From Streptomyces sp. SAI-127 (GTDB lineage: Bacteria; Actinomycetota; Actinomycetes; Streptomycetales; Streptomycetaceae): 64,000 nucleotides of DNA. Of the stretch, positions 1-8,281 are shown piece after piece (position 1 is the stretch's first letter; the number at the start of each line of letters is the position of its first letter). The stretch spans positions 2,852,001 to 2,916,000 of the forward strand of contig NZ_JARXYJ010000001.1 in assembly GCF_029894425.1 (NCBI RefSeq). Reading direction: 5' to 3'. The notes under the pieces were generated by a model, which saw nothing but the letters and a program-made list of their open reading frames with translations, did not search any database and was not told the DNA's origin. A program made the position numbers and the translations under genes.

Positions 1-602
1 CCGCCCGTCGCGAGCACCGGTGCGCGTACCGCGGGCGGGTCGCCAGGCTGGTAGATCTCGAACAACCGGTAGTCGTCGCGGATCATCGGCAGCAGCACCT
101 CGACCAGCTCCGGGCTGGCCAGCAGATCCGCGAACGACTCGTTGTCCCGGGCGACTTCGGCGGCGAACTCGGCGTCGGGCAGCCGGTGCACCTCGCCCGG
201 CTGCTTGCGGTGTGGTGCGGTCACGCCGGAGACCACGAGGAGGTCCACGACCGGTCCGCGACGGCGCTCCAGTTCCACGGCCACCTCGTAGGCGACGTAG
301 GCGCCCATGCTGTGGCCGAAGACGGTCAGGGGCTCGTCGGTGAACGGCTCGACCGCCGACGCGATCTCGTCGGCCATCTTCTCGATGCTGTCCGCGGCGG
401 GCTCGCCGTACCGGTCCTGGCGTCCGGGGTACTGCACCGCGTACACGCCGATGTCCGACGGTAGCAGTGCTGGCCAGGAGGTGTAGGTGTTGGCGGTGCC
501 GCCGGCGTGCGGCAGGCAGACGAGCCGTCGGCGGGGCCGCGAGACGGCGTCGCCGCAAGGGCGCAGCCAGAGTTCGGCCGTGGTCGCTTTCCTGGTGTGC
601 AT
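1..602 (-). CDS. Type II thioesterase, 3' end cut by window edge
   Basis: Alpha/beta-hydrolase of the GrsT/TEII type, which removes misloaded or stalled acyl groups from NRPS carrier proteins. The visible ~200 residues begin MHTRKATTAELW and show the N-terminal LVCLPHAGGTANTY oxyanion strand and the nucleophile elbow GHSMG with its serine. The catalytic Asp and His would lie beyond the window edge. The ATG at 602 follows a GGGGGAG ribosome site and starts 11 nt after the S9 peptidase stop, so it is the third gene of a P450-peptidase-TE operon. A second TEII is at 44778-45542, so this cluster carries two. The family call is secure; its division of labour with the other TE is unknown. Confidence 0.9.
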   Translation of the reverse strand, partial: MHTRKATTAELWLRPCGDAVSRPRRRLVCLPHAGGTANTYTSWPALLPSDIGVYAVQYPGRQDRYGEPAADSIEKMADEIASAVEPFTDEPLTVFGHSMGAYVAYEVAVELERRRGPVVDLLVVSGVTAPHRKQPGEVHRLPDAEFAAEVARDNESFADLLASPELVEVLLPMIRDDYRLFEIYQPGDPPAVRAPVLATG

Positions 603-613
603 GAATCTCCCCC

Positions 614-2905
614 TCATCCGAACAGGCCGGCGATCGCTTCCGGGTCCAGCGAGACGGGCGTGAGCCGGTACCCGTCCGGCGGTTCGGCGCCCCTCACATG
701 GCGGACCAGGAAGTCCCACCGGCGCCGGTTGAGGTAGTGGTCGTAACCGACGAAAGCATGGTCGGAGCCGGGCACGATGAGCAGCTCGAAGTCCTTGTCC
801 GCCGCGATCAGGCGCTCCACCAGACGCATCGTCAGATGCGGCGAGAAGCTGTCGTCCAGGCCGCCGTGCACCAGCAGCAACTTGCCGGTGAGCCGGTCCG
901 CGATGTCGACGTTGGAGGCGGCGGCATAGGTGTCGGCGTCGAACGGGCCGTTGTACATCTCGGCGACGCCCTGCTCGGCGTAGCGCAGGTCGTGGACCCC
1001 GCACTCGGCGACGCCGGCCTTGAACACCTCGGGGTGGTCGAGCAGGGCCCGTACAGCGGCGAACCCGCCGGAGGACATCCCGAACACCCCGACCCGGTTG
1101 AGGTCCATCCATGGGCGGTCGCGGCCCAGTTCCCGCAGTGCCGCCACGTGGTCGGCGAGGCCGGCCGCGTCGCCGACCCGGCCGTAGGAGGCGTCGTGGA
1201 ACGCCTTGTCCCGCCCCGGAGAGCCGCGGCCGTCGATCGCCACCACGACGAACCCGAGGGCGGCCATGGCCTCGGCGTCGTACCCGTAGTAGCCGGGGTC
1301 GAAGGAGGGCACGACCCGGGTCGCGCTGGGGAAGCCGTACGGGTGGTCCAGGACCGGGTACCGCGCGGCCGGATCGAAGCCGTGCGGCCGGTGGAGCATG
1401 CCGTGGATCTCGGTGTGCCCGTCGGCCGCTGTCACCCGGAACCGTTCCGGCGGGCTCCATCCCGTCTCTGTCAGGCGTGAGATGTCCGCGCGCGCCAGTT
1501 CGACGAGTACGCGCCCGTCCCACCCGCGCACGGTGGTCACCGGCGGGAGCGCGTTGGTGGATGCCGAGTCGATGAAGTACGCCGCGCCGGGCGGGACCGT
1601 TACCACGTGGTCGAGGTCGTCGTCGGTGACCTTGGCGCACCCCGAGCCGTCCAGGGCTGCCCGGCACACCGTGCGCCGGTAGGGGTCGTCGGCGACCATG
1701 CCGGACGCCAGGAAGTACACCACGCGCTGTTCCTCGTCGACATGGAGGATCTCCTGGACCGCCCACGAGCCCCGCGTCACCTGTGCGCGGAGCTCGCCGT
1801 CCCGGGTGCCGTGGAGGTAGAGGTGGCCCCAGTTGTCGCGCTGGGAGTACCACAGCACCTCCGTGCCATCGGACAGGACCCTGACCATCGGTGCCTGGCC
1901 GAGCAGTTGGGTGGGCTCCACACGGGTCGCTCCCGACTCGTTCAGCACGGTGCGCACCTCGCCCGAGGTCGGGTCGAGCCGGTGCAGGGTGAGGGTCCTC
2001 ATGTCCCGTGCCGAGCTCAGGTAGTACACCGCCGAGCCGTCCTCGGTCCACCAGGCCCAGCGGCGGGAGATGGGCGACATCAGCGGCATCGCGACCGGTT
2101 CCGCCAGAGCTGGCACCGCCTTCCCGGATTCGACGTCCAGCACCACGAACTCGGCCAGCGGCATCCGCTCGTCACCGGGGTGAGCGAACCTCTGCGTGCG
2201 CAGCTTCGGCGGTCCTCCGTCCGCCGGCAGCGCCTCGACGAGGTGCGTCTCGCGGACCCCGCGCATATCGGTCCGATGGGTGAGCACCCGTCGGGAGTCC
2301 GGCGACCACAGCACCGCGGGCGGCAGGTGCGGGATGCCGAGCTTGCCGAGCAGCGTGGAGTACATGAAGTAGTCCGGGTTGGCGCCGTAGTCACGGTCCG
2401 CCGAACCGTCGTCGGTCAGCGCCCAGTCCCGCCCGTCCGCCAGGGAGCGGGCCCGGATGTCGTACTCCTGCCGGAACACCGCGTGCCGGCCGTCCGGCGC
2501 GACGACGTCGAGGAGTCCACGGGGCGGTGGCCCCTCGACGCCGGCGCAGTCGTAGTCGTCCAGTGAGCACCGCCAGTGGGCACCGAGCGCGTCGAACTCG
2601 ATGGCGCCATCGGTCGGTTCGAACGCCGCGAAGGGCAGCGCGCCGGCGTCCACGTCCCGGCCCGAGGCCGTCGCCAGCGCGGTGGCGAGCCGCGCGTGGT
2701 CGAACGCGGCTTCCCGGGTGCCCTCGACGGGGTCGACGAGGAGGAAGCGGGGGCTGTCCGGGGCGTCGCTCGTGTACCAGAAGCGGGCGCCGCCGTCGAT
2801 CCACCTCGGACGGATCCTCCCGTCGAGCACGAGTTCGCCGCGGTTGTGCCGCAACAGGCGTTCCGCGGTTCGGTACGCGTCTGCGTCGAGCCTGGTCGGG
2901 TTCAT
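614..2905 (-). CDS. S9 family (prolyl oligopeptidase/DPP4-like) serine peptidase
   Basis: A 763-residue cytosolic-looking peptidase with no signal peptide. The first ~500 residues have repeating beta-propeller character (DPP4 N-terminal type). The C-terminal ~250 residues are an alpha/beta-hydrolase with the nucleophile motif GMSSGG (about residue 610), the acid in HGGLDDSFSP and the histidine in GSDHAFVGYDHY. Length and order fit family S9. ATG 2905 is preceded by GGAGGACC, and the start lies 25 nt after the P450 stop, so the genes are co-transcribed. Inside an NRPS operon it could trim a leader or prodrug peptide, hydrolyse shunt products or give self-protection; the sequence does not decide. 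Family assignment is firm, role is inference. Confidence 0.88.
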   Translation of the reverse strand: MNPTRLDADAYRTAERLLRHNRGELVLDGRIRPRWIDGGARFWYTSDAPDSPRFLLVDPVEGTREAAFDHARLATALATASGRDVDAGALPFAAFEPTDGAIEFDALGAHWRCSLDDYDCAGVEGPPPRGLLDVVAPDGRHAVFRQEYDIRARSLADGRDWALTDDGSADRDYGANPDYFMYSTLLGKLGIPHLPPAVLWSPDSRRVLTHRTDMRGVRETHLVEALPADGGPPKLRTQRFAHPGDERMPLAEFVVLDVESGKAVPALAEPVAMPLMSPISRRWAWWTEDGSAVYYLSSARDMRTLTLHRLDPTSGEVRTVLNESGATRVEPTQLLGQAPMVRVLSDGTEVLWYSQRDNWGHLYLHGTRDGELRAQVTRGSWAVQEILHVDEEQRVVYFLASGMVADDPYRRTVCRAALDGSGCAKVTDDDLDHVVTVPPGAAYFIDSASTNALPPVTTVRGWDGRVLVELARADISRLTETGWSPPERFRVTAADGHTEIHGMLHRPHGFDPAARYPVLDHPYGFPSATRVVPSFDPGYYGYDAEAMAALGFVVVAIDGRGSPGRDKAFHDASYGRVGDAAGLADHVAALRELGRDRPWMDLNRVGVFGMSSGGFAAVRALLDHPEVFKAGVAECGVHDLRYAEQGVAEMYNGPFDADTYAAASNVDIADRLTGKLLLVHGGLDDSFSPHLTMRLVERLIAADKDFELLIVPGSDHAFVGYDHYLNRRRWDFLVRHVRGAEPPDGYRLTPVSLDPEAIAGLFG

Positions 2906-2930
2906 CGGGGTGGTCCTCCAGACCGGCCGG

Positions 2931-4199
2931 TCAGCCGACGACGACGGGGAGCCGGGCCACGCCGTTGAGGTTGGGGTTGGTCATGAACGCCGGCGGGTTG
3001 TCCGGGTCGCAGCGCAGGTCCGGGAAGCGGTCGAACAGCGCGTTCATCGCGATACGGCCTTCCCGCCTGGCCAGCGCCGCCCCGATACAGAAGTGCACGC
3101 CCCGGCCGAAGGCGAGGTGCGGGTTGTGCTCACGGGTGGGGTCGAAGGTGTGCGGATCGGAGAAGACTCGCGGGTCGCGGTTGGCGGTCGAGATCCACAC
3201 ACCGACCATCTGATCGGCCCCGATCGTCACGCCGCCCACCTCGGCCGGTGCATTGGTCACCCGAACCATGGAGGCTATGGGGCTCAGGTAGCGCAGCGAC
3301 TCCTCCAGCAGCCCTGGGACCAGCCCGCGCTGCTGGCGGACCGTCCGGTCGATGTCCGGATGGGCGTCGAGGCACAGGACGGTACTGCTGATCAGCAGTG
3401 TGGTCGTGACGTGGCCGGCGACGAGCATGACGTTGGCGAAGTTGGCCACCTCGTTCTCGGTCAGCCGCTCACCGTCCACTTCCGCCTCGACGAGCCGGGT
3501 GAGCAGGTCGTCCCGCGGGGCGGAGCACCGGTCCCTGACGTGTTCGCGCAGGTAGTCGGTGATGTGGCGGACCTGCTCCATCGCGAACTCCACCTCGTTC
3601 CCCACGCTCTCGTCACGCTCACCGAGCGAGAACTCCGAGGTGATGCTCATCATCTTGTCGACCCACCCGTTGAGCAGGGCGTGATCGCTCGCGGGGATGC
3701 CGAGCAGTTCGGCGATCACGGTGATGGGCAGCGGATAGGCCAGTTCGGCAATGAGATCGAAGCTCTTGCGGTCGGCAACTTTGTCCAGCAGGTCGCCCAC
3801 GATGGCGTGGACCCGGGGTTCGAGTTCGTCGATCGCGCGGGGGGTGAAGGCGTGGGTGATGAGCTTGCGCAGCGCGGTGTGCCGCGGCGGGTCCAGCTGG
3901 GTGATGGAGCCTTCGTCGAACTCGCGTCGCTCCGGGATCAGCCGTCCGGTGTCCGACGAGAAGATGTGCGGGTTGTTCGCCACCTGCACCGCCTCGACGT
4001 GGCCGTACACGTTCCAGATGCCGGTCGCCTCGTCGAGCACGACCCGTCCGGACGACCTGTCCTCGCCGTACATCCAGAAATATCGCTGTCGGTCCAGTTT
4101 CCACTTTTCGGCCAGCGCAGACATGACACTCCCGTCGTCACGGATTCGGCGATACAGGCCATCTAATTTTCCGGGGAATTCGTCCATGGATTTCCGCAC
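2931..4199 (-). CDS. Cytochrome P450 (first of two)
   Basis: A 422-residue soluble bacterial class I P450. The heme loop FGRGVHFCIG carries the cysteine thiolate. The K-helix ExxR is in LEESLRYLSP. The I-helix reads VAGHVTTTLL, where the usual acidic residue before the conserved Thr is Val. The Pro/His-rich LDPPRHTALRKL segment is typical of actinomycete tailoring P450s. The start is GTG 4199 (AGGCGG about 11 nt upstream) or ATG 4187, four codons in. It heads an operon with the S9 peptidase and thioesterase. A GTCC-N8-GGAC palindrome lies 69 nt upstream. Electrons could come from the ferredoxin at 12896-13099. The substrate is probably a PCP-bound residue or the finished peptide, which cannot be resolved by eye. 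Confidence 0.93.
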   Translation of the reverse strand: MRKSMDEFPGKLDGLYRRIRDDGSVMSALAEKWKLDRQRYFWMYGEDRSSGRVVLDEATGIWNVYGHVEAVQVANNPHIFSSDTGRLIPERREFDEGSITQLDPPRHTALRKLITHAFTPRAIDELEPRVHAIVGDLLDKVADRKSFDLIAELAYPLPITVIAELLGIPASDHALLNGWVDKMMSITSEFSLGERDESVGNEVEFAMEQVRHITDYLREHVRDRCSAPRDDLLTRLVEAEVDGERLTENEVANFANVMLVAGHVTTTLLISSTVLCLDAHPDIDRTVRQQRGLVPGLLEESLRYLSPIASMVRVTNAPAEVGGVTIGADQMVGVWISTANRDPRVFSDPHTFDPTREHNPHLAFGRGVHFCIGAALARREGRIAMNALFDRFPDLRCDPDNPPAFMTNPNLNGVARLPVVVG

Positions 4200-4267
4200 C
4201 GGAATGAATACCGCCTGATTCTTTCAGACCGGCGACGCGCCTGTCGACGGTACGGCAATCCACCGGG

Positions 4268-4285
4268 CGTCCTGTCGGCGGGACA
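4268..4285. promoter_or_regulatory. Cluster-wide palindrome GTCC-N8-GGAC, site 1
   Basis: Reads CGTCCTGTCGGCGGGACA. It has the same GTCC(Y)G(Y)(Y)G(R)C(R)GGAC architecture as five other intergenic sites in this window. It lies 69 nt upstream of the P450 start on the minus strand and 178 nt upstream of the ribbon-helix-helix gene. A degenerate second copy (core CCGTCGACAGG, minus strand) lies nearer the P450 at about 4238-4250. Probably an activator operator for the P450 operon. Confidence 0.65.
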
Positions 4286-4315
4286 AGCCGGGGGCGGGGG
4301 CGGGGGCGCCGACGG

Positions 4316-4325
4316 ATGGCGCCAT
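4316..4325. promoter_or_regulatory. Isolated ATGGCGCCAT palindrome (RHH-type operator)
   Basis: A perfect 10-bp palindrome, ATGGCGCCAT. It matches the repeated elements in the promoter of the downstream ribbon-helix-helix gene (4433-4464) and in front of the exporter operon (6273-6334). It sits about 117 nt upstream of both the P450 start (4199) and the array at 4433, so it could let the same regulator affect the divergent P450 operon. Confidence 0.5.
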
Positions 4326-4427
4326 GCGAAACGGGGGCGGGGGTTCCGGAGTGGTCCGCACGGGGTCGTCGGCGCACCACCGGAGCGGGTGCGGTGCCGG
4401 GCGACTCGCTCCCCTTCCCCCCGCGGC

Positions 4428-4464
4428 TTGCGATGGCGCCACGCAGGCGCCATACTTGCGCCAT
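4428..4464 (+). promoter_or_regulatory. Leaderless promoter overlaid by three phased TGGCGCCA operators
   Basis: A -35 candidate TTGCGA (4428-4433), a 17-nt spacer and a -10 candidate CATACT (4451-4456) put the transcription start at the A of ATG 4463, and no ribosome site precedes that ATG. Three related elements, ATGGCGCCA, AGGCGCCAT and TTGCGCCA, have centres at 4437.5, 4448.5 and 4459.5, exactly 11 bp apart. They cover the spacer, the -10 and the start codon. This is the geometry expected for side-by-side ribbon-helix-helix dimers on one face of DNA repressing their own gene. Confidence 0.65.
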
Positions 4465-4993
4465 GGATCTCACACCCTACGTCGACGGTCTCCACCGTGA
4501 ACTCCTGGCCTCCGCCGGGGCGGGCGACGGCGAAGCCATGGCGCTGGCCGAGCGGCTGGCCGCCTCGGTCGCGTCCGCAACCCGGCTCACCATGCTGGAC
4601 GTCCTGTCGGCCGCCGCGGACGAGATCACCCGAGACCTCGTGCCCGGGTCGGTGGAGATCCGGCTGCGCGGACGCAACCCGCACTTCGTGGTCACGTCCC
4701 CCAGCTTCCACGAGGCGCCCGACGACGACCTCGAGCCACCCGAGGACGCACCCACGCCCGAGGAGGCGCTTCCGGCGCCGAGCGGCACCGAAGGCGCGGT
4801 GGGCCGCATCAACTTCCGGCCGCCCGAGCAGCTCAAGGCCCGTATCGAGGCCGCGGCCGCCAAGGAGGGGCTCTCGGTCAACGCCTGGCTGGTCCGGGTC
4901 GCCACGGCCGCGCTGGACGCCGGCGCCACCCAGCCCCGCTCAGGCCGCCGCAGCCCCGGACCGACGCGTCACTTCGTCGGCTGGGTCGGCTGA
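4463..4993 (+). CDS. Ribbon-helix-helix (HicB/Arc-like) transcriptional regulator
   Basis: A 176-residue protein. The N-terminal ~85 residues are a helical/beta region ending in EIRLRGRNPHFVV. An acidic Pro/Glu linker follows (about 90-120). The C-terminal INFRPPEQLKARIEAAAA then KEGLSVNAWLVRVATAAL is a ribbon-helix-helix DNA-binding fold: a beta strand followed by two helices with the SVNAWL turn. ATG 4463 was chosen over an in-frame ATG at 4316 because coding character starts at 4463 and an apparent leaderless promoter ends there. The gene is followed after 31 nt by a DUF4097 gene, a pairing that recurs with DrrAB exporters in Streptomyces (recalled, not searched). It probably binds the TGGCGCCA arrays at 4433-4464 and 6273-6334. 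No HicA toxin gene is adjacent, so it is likely a regulator rather than an antitoxin. Confidence 0.82.
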   Translation: MDLTPYVDGLHRELLASAGAGDGEAMALAERLAASVASATRLTMLDVLSAAADEITRDLVPGSVEIRLRGRNPHFVVTSPSFHEAPDDDLEPPEDAPTPEEALPAPSGTEGAVGRINFRPPEQLKARIEAAAAKEGLSVNAWLVRVATAALDAGATQPRSGRRSPGPTRHFVGWVG

Positions 4994-5024
4994 GCCCCGC
5001 CAACCACGAGACAGGACGGTTCCC

Positions 5025-5900
5025 ATGCCCGAGTTCACCACCCCCGAGCCCATCACCGTCGTACTCGCCATGAACAGCGGCAAGCTGTCCCTCGTGGCCG
5101 GGGACCGCACCGACACGGTCGTGCGGGTCCGGCCCGGCGACGAGACGGCCCCGGCAGACGTCAAGGCGGCCGAGCAGACCGTGGTCGACTACACCGCGGG
5201 CAGGCTGCAGGTGAAGGCCCCCGACCCGCACTGGCTGAGCGGCATCCTCGGGAACAGCCCCTCGATCGACGTCACCATCGAACTGCCGGTGGGCTCGAAC
5301 CTGCAGGCCGAGGTGAACAGGGCGCAGATCCAGGCCGAGGGCCTGCTGGACGAGGTCCACCTCAACAGCGTGTCGGGCCACGTCCACCTCGACAGGGTCG
5401 GCTCGCTCCACGCCGACACCGTCTCCGGGCACATCGCCGTCGACGACGTGTCCGGGTACGCGAACGTCAACGGAGTCTCGGGCAAGGTACGGGTGCGCCG
5501 CGCCCGGGGCAGCGCAGTGGTCAAAGGCGTCAACGGCGACATCTGGATCGGCGAGGCGGACAGCGAGCTGCACCTCAGCGCGGCCGGCGGCGACATCTTC
5601 GTGGACAGTGCCGGCCCCGGCACCACGGCCAAAACCGCCGGCGGCAGCATCCGCGTCGGCCGGGTGACGACAGGCGAGGTGGAACTGCTGACCTCCACGG
5701 GAGAGGTCGAGATCGGCATCGGCGAGGGCTCGACGGCCTGGATCGACGCGCGGAGCGCGACCGGGTCGGTGCGCAACTCGCTGCCGGCCCAGGACGGGCC
5801 CACGCAGCAGGCCGACATGGTCAAGGTGCGGGCCAGGTCGCGACACGGCGACATCATGATCCACCGTTCCCCGCAGCCCAGCCCGTCGGCGAACGTGTGA
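5025..5900 (+). CDS. DUF4097 beta-strand repeat protein (first of two)
   Basis: A 291-residue protein made of short beta repeats with a strong VSG(H/Y)..V / GDI / GSIRVGRV rhythm, typical of the right-handed beta-solenoid DUF4097 (putative adhesin) family. It has no signal peptide or membrane segment, so it is presumably cytosolic. It starts PEFTTPEPITVVLAMNSGKL; the ATG follows an ACAGGA ribosome site. It is co-transcribed with the ribbon-helix-helix gene. A paralogue at 9575-10423 closes the neighbouring exporter operon, and both share the C-terminal pattern ...GSVRNSLP / GRVRNSVP followed by VRARS.HGDI. Biochemical function of the family is unknown; association with exporters and regulators suggests sensing or scaffolding, which is inference. 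Confidence 0.85.
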   Translation: MPEFTTPEPITVVLAMNSGKLSLVAGDRTDTVVRVRPGDETAPADVKAAEQTVVDYTAGRLQVKAPDPHWLSGILGNSPSIDVTIELPVGSNLQAEVNRAQIQAEGLLDEVHLNSVSGHVHLDRVGSLHADTVSGHIAVDDVSGYANVNGVSGKVRVRRARGSAVVKGVNGDIWIGEADSELHLSAAGGDIFVDSAGPGTTAKTAGGSIRVGRVTTGEVELLTSTGEVEIGIGEGSTAWIDARSATGSVRNSLPAQDGPTQQADMVKVRARSRHGDIMIHRSPQPSPSANV

Positions 5901-5905
5901 CCGGC

Positions 5906-5942
5906 GCGGGGTGACGCACGTCAGGGCGTGCGTTCACCCCGC
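5906..5942. terminator. Hairpin terminator after the RHH-DUF4097 operon
   Basis: GCGGGGTGACGCACG (5906-5920) pairs with CGTGCGTTCACCCCGC (5927-5942) with one bulged T and a six-base loop. It begins 6 nt after the stop codon. There is no U tract, as is usual in high-GC actinomycetes. Confidence 0.75.
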
Positions 5943-6272
5943 CCCCACGCCGGGCGGCCGAGACTTCAGCGGGCGCGGCGATCGGACGCGCCCTTCAGGG
6001 ACGGCGGCTCCTGTCCAGCCGGCGCCCGCGCATCTGTTGCAGCGGGCAGCCCGTGCATCAGCCGTGGCGCGCAGCCCACGACCTTCGCGCATCAGCCGTA
6101 GCACCTTGGATCGCTGCCGGCGACAGCGCCTGACCCCGCACACCAGCCGCCGACTCAGTCGACCGGGAAGCGGCTCGAACCGTGGCGCTCAGCGGACCCC
6201 GCCGCACTGCGGCCAACGCGGGCTGGATACGCGGCCTGGCGGCACTCGCAGAGCTGCGATCAGCTTGTCAAT
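5943..6272. other. Intergenic, no gene supported
   Basis: About 330 nt between the terminator and the operator array. Open frames here lack ribosome sites and consistent GC3 coding bias. I see nothing else recognisable. Confidence 0.5.
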
Positions 6273-6334
6273 ATGGCGCCAATGGAACGCCAACTCCACT
6301 TGTATTGGCGCCATCCATGCGCCAAGCTGGCGCT
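6273..6334. promoter_or_regulatory. Array of TGGCGCCA-type operators upstream of the exporter operon
   Basis: Five related elements can be read: ATGGCGCCA (centre 6277.5), GAACGCCA (6288.5), TTGGCGCCAT (6309.5), ATGCGCCA (6320.5) and CTGGCGCT (6331.5). Spacings are 11, 21, 11 and 11 bp, so all lie on nearly the same DNA face. Elements 1 and 3 are the strongest. The array ends 146 nt before the ABC ATPase start. The same motif with the same 11-bp phasing covers the promoter of the ribbon-helix-helix gene, the obvious candidate binder. A clear -35/-10 pair was not found; TTGTCA at 6265-6270 is a possible -35. Confidence 0.65.
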
Positions 6335-6479
6335 CCCGGCAGACGCACCGCCCTGGACGTCCCGGCGACAGGACACGTCGTCCCGCAGCAACGGCAACAC
6401 GGGCGCCCCCACCCATTCCGCTCGGACAAGTCTTCCGACCGCGCGCCAGAAATCTTCCCCACGTCAAAAGGAGAGGGAT

Positions 6480-7448
6480 ATGACCACCACCAGCCCACCG
6501 GCCATCACAGCCACCGGGCTACGCAAGTCGTACGGCGAAAATCTGGTTCTCGACGGAATCGACTTCGTGATTCCCGCAGGTCGCATCTGGTCGTTACTCG
6601 GACCGAACGGCGCCGGTAAGACGACCCTCGTGCAGATCCTCTCCACGCTCATCCGTCCGGACGCCGGGACCGTACAGGTCGCCGGTCACGACCTGCAGCG
6701 CGAGCCCGAAGCGGTACGCCGGGCGATCGGCGTCACCGGACAGTTCGCGGCCGTCGACGAACTGCTCACCGGCGAGGAGAACCTGCTGCTGATGTGCGAC
6801 CTGCATCGGCTGAGCCGGCAGGAGAGCAGGCAGCGCACCGCTGAACTGCTCGAACGGTTCGAGCTGGCGGGCGACGACGCGAAGAAGCTCGCCGGAGCCT
6901 ACTCGGGCGGCATGCGCCGCAAGCTCGATCTCGCGATGACCCTCGTCGGCAGCCCGCGGATCATCTTTCTCGACGAGCCGACCACCGGTCTCGATCCCCG
7001 CAGTCGGCGCACCATGTGGGACATCATCCGGGATCTGGTCGCCGACGGTGTCACGATCTTCCTGACCACGCAGTACCTGGAAGAGGCGGACGAACTCGCC
7101 GACAGGATCGCGGTGTTGCACCACGGCACCTTCGTCGCGGAGGGAACCCCGGCGGAGCTCAAGCGTCTCGTTCCCGGCGGCGACATCCGACTCACCTTCG
7201 ACAGTGCCGAGCAACTGGCCACGGCCGCGGCGGCGTTGGGGGTCTCCGACGTCGACGAGGAGGCGCTGAGCCTGCGGGTGCCCAGCGAGGGCGACTTGGG
7301 CTCGATGCGGCAGGTCATCGACCGGCTCGACCGGGCATCGGTCACCGCGTCCAGCCTGTCGATGCACAGCCCCGACCTCGACGACGTGTTCCTGACCCTG
7401 ACGTCCCAGACCGCCACGACGGGCGGAAAGCAGGAGGCAGCACGATGA
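6480..7448 (+). CDS. ABC exporter ATP-binding protein, DrrA type
   Basis: A 322-residue ATPase of the daunorubicin-resistance family. It has Walker A GPNGAGKT, the Q-loop region VTGQFAAVDELLTGEENL, signature YSGGMRRKLDLAM, Walker B IIFLDEPTTGLD and an H-loop position occupied by Gln (TTQYLEEADELAD), as in DrrA. The ~90-residue C-terminal extension after VLHHGTFVAEGTPAELK is normal for the family. ATG 6480 has an AAAGGAGAGGG ribosome site. The stop overlaps the permease start by ATGA. It powers export of the cluster product and thus self-resistance, together with the next gene; this role is inferred from family and context. Upstream TGGCGCCA operators suggest repression relieved by a ligand. 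Confidence 0.95.
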   Translation: MTTTSPPAITATGLRKSYGENLVLDGIDFVIPAGRIWSLLGPNGAGKTTLVQILSTLIRPDAGTVQVAGHDLQREPEAVRRAIGVTGQFAAVDELLTGEENLLLMCDLHRLSRQESRQRTAELLERFELAGDDAKKLAGAYSGGMRRKLDLAMTLVGSPRIIFLDEPTTGLDPRSRRTMWDIIRDLVADGVTIFLTTQYLEEADELADRIAVLHHGTFVAEGTPAELKRLVPGGDIRLTFDSAEQLATAAAALGVSDVDEEALSLRVPSEGDLGSMRQVIDRLDRASVTASSLSMHSPDLDDVFLTLTSQTATTGGKQEAAR

Positions 7449-8236
7449 GCACCCTCTCCCTCGCATGGCACGACTCCTCCACGATGCTGCGCCGCAACCT
7501 GCGGCACGCAACCCGCAACCCGTCGACGCTGCTCGGGTCGGTTGTCATGCCGTGCGTGCTCATGCTGTTGTTCGTCTTCGCCTTCGGCGGCACGATGGGC
7601 AACGGGCTGGGCGGAGCCGCACAGGGCATCGACTACGTCGACTACCTCGCCCCGGGCATCTTCCTGCTGGCCCTGACCGTGGGAGCGATGGGCACCTCCA
7701 TCGCGGTCGCGGTCGACATGACCAAGGGCATCATCAACCGGTTCCGCACCATGGCCATCTCCCGCGCGTCGGTCCTGACCGGACATGTGGTGGGCAGCGT
7801 GATCCAATCGATGGTCAGCATCATCGTGGTCATCGGCATCGCGGTCGCGGTCGGTTTCCGCCCCACGGCGGGTGTGCTGGGCTGGCTCGCGGCCTTCGGC
7901 CTGATGGCTCTGGTGAGCTTCGCGCTCACCTGGGTGGCGGTCGGCTTCGGCCTGCTGGCCAAAACCGTCGACTCGGCGAGCAACATGCCGATGATCCTGC
8001 AGGTCCTGCCGTTCCTGTCCAGCACGTTCGTACCGGCCGAGTCGATGGCCTCCGGTCTGCGCTGGTTCTCCGAGAACGAGCCCTTCACCCCGATCACCGA
8101 CACCCTGCGCAACCTGCTCCTCGACCGGCCGGTCGGCAACGACTGGATCATCGGCGTCGCCTGGTGCCTCGGCATCGCACTGGTCGGCTACCTGTGGTCG
8201 AAGAAGCTCTACAAGCGCGACCCGCGGCACACCTGA
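7445..8236 (+). CDS. ABC-2 type permease, DrrB type
   Basis: A 263-residue integral membrane subunit with six hydrophobic segments. The first is near residues 30-50 (LLGSVVMPCVLMLLFVFAFG) and the last near 235-252. It carries the ABC-2 motif region around NRFRTMAISRASVLTGHVVGS and a C-terminal basic tail (KKLYKRDP). It starts inside the ATPase stop (ATGA), so the two are translationally coupled. It pairs with the DrrA-like ATPase to form an efflux pump for the peptide. A second P450 gene follows after 45 nt in the same operon. Confidence 0.94.
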   Translation: MSTLSLAWHDSSTMLRRNLRHATRNPSTLLGSVVMPCVLMLLFVFAFGGTMGNGLGGAAQGIDYVDYLAPGIFLLALTVGAMGTSIAVAVDMTKGIINRFRTMAISRASVLTGHVVGSVIQSMVSIIVVIGIAVAVGFRPTAGVLGWLAAFGLMALVSFALTWVAVGFGLLAKTVDSASNMPMILQVLPFLSSTFVPAESMASGLRWFSENEPFTPITDTLRNLLLDRPVGNDWIIGVAWCLGIALVGYLWSKKLYKRDPRHT

Positions 8237-8281
8237 CGCACCACCCCCTCACCCCCCATCCCTCACACGAGGAGGCTCTCG

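Noticed and set aside
4316..4462. Longer N-terminus for the RHH regulator starting at ATG 4316
   Set aside because: That ATG is part of an ATGGCGCCAT operator palindrome, and the extra ~49 codons are Arg/Gly-rich without coding bias; the promoter geometry fits ATG 4463.
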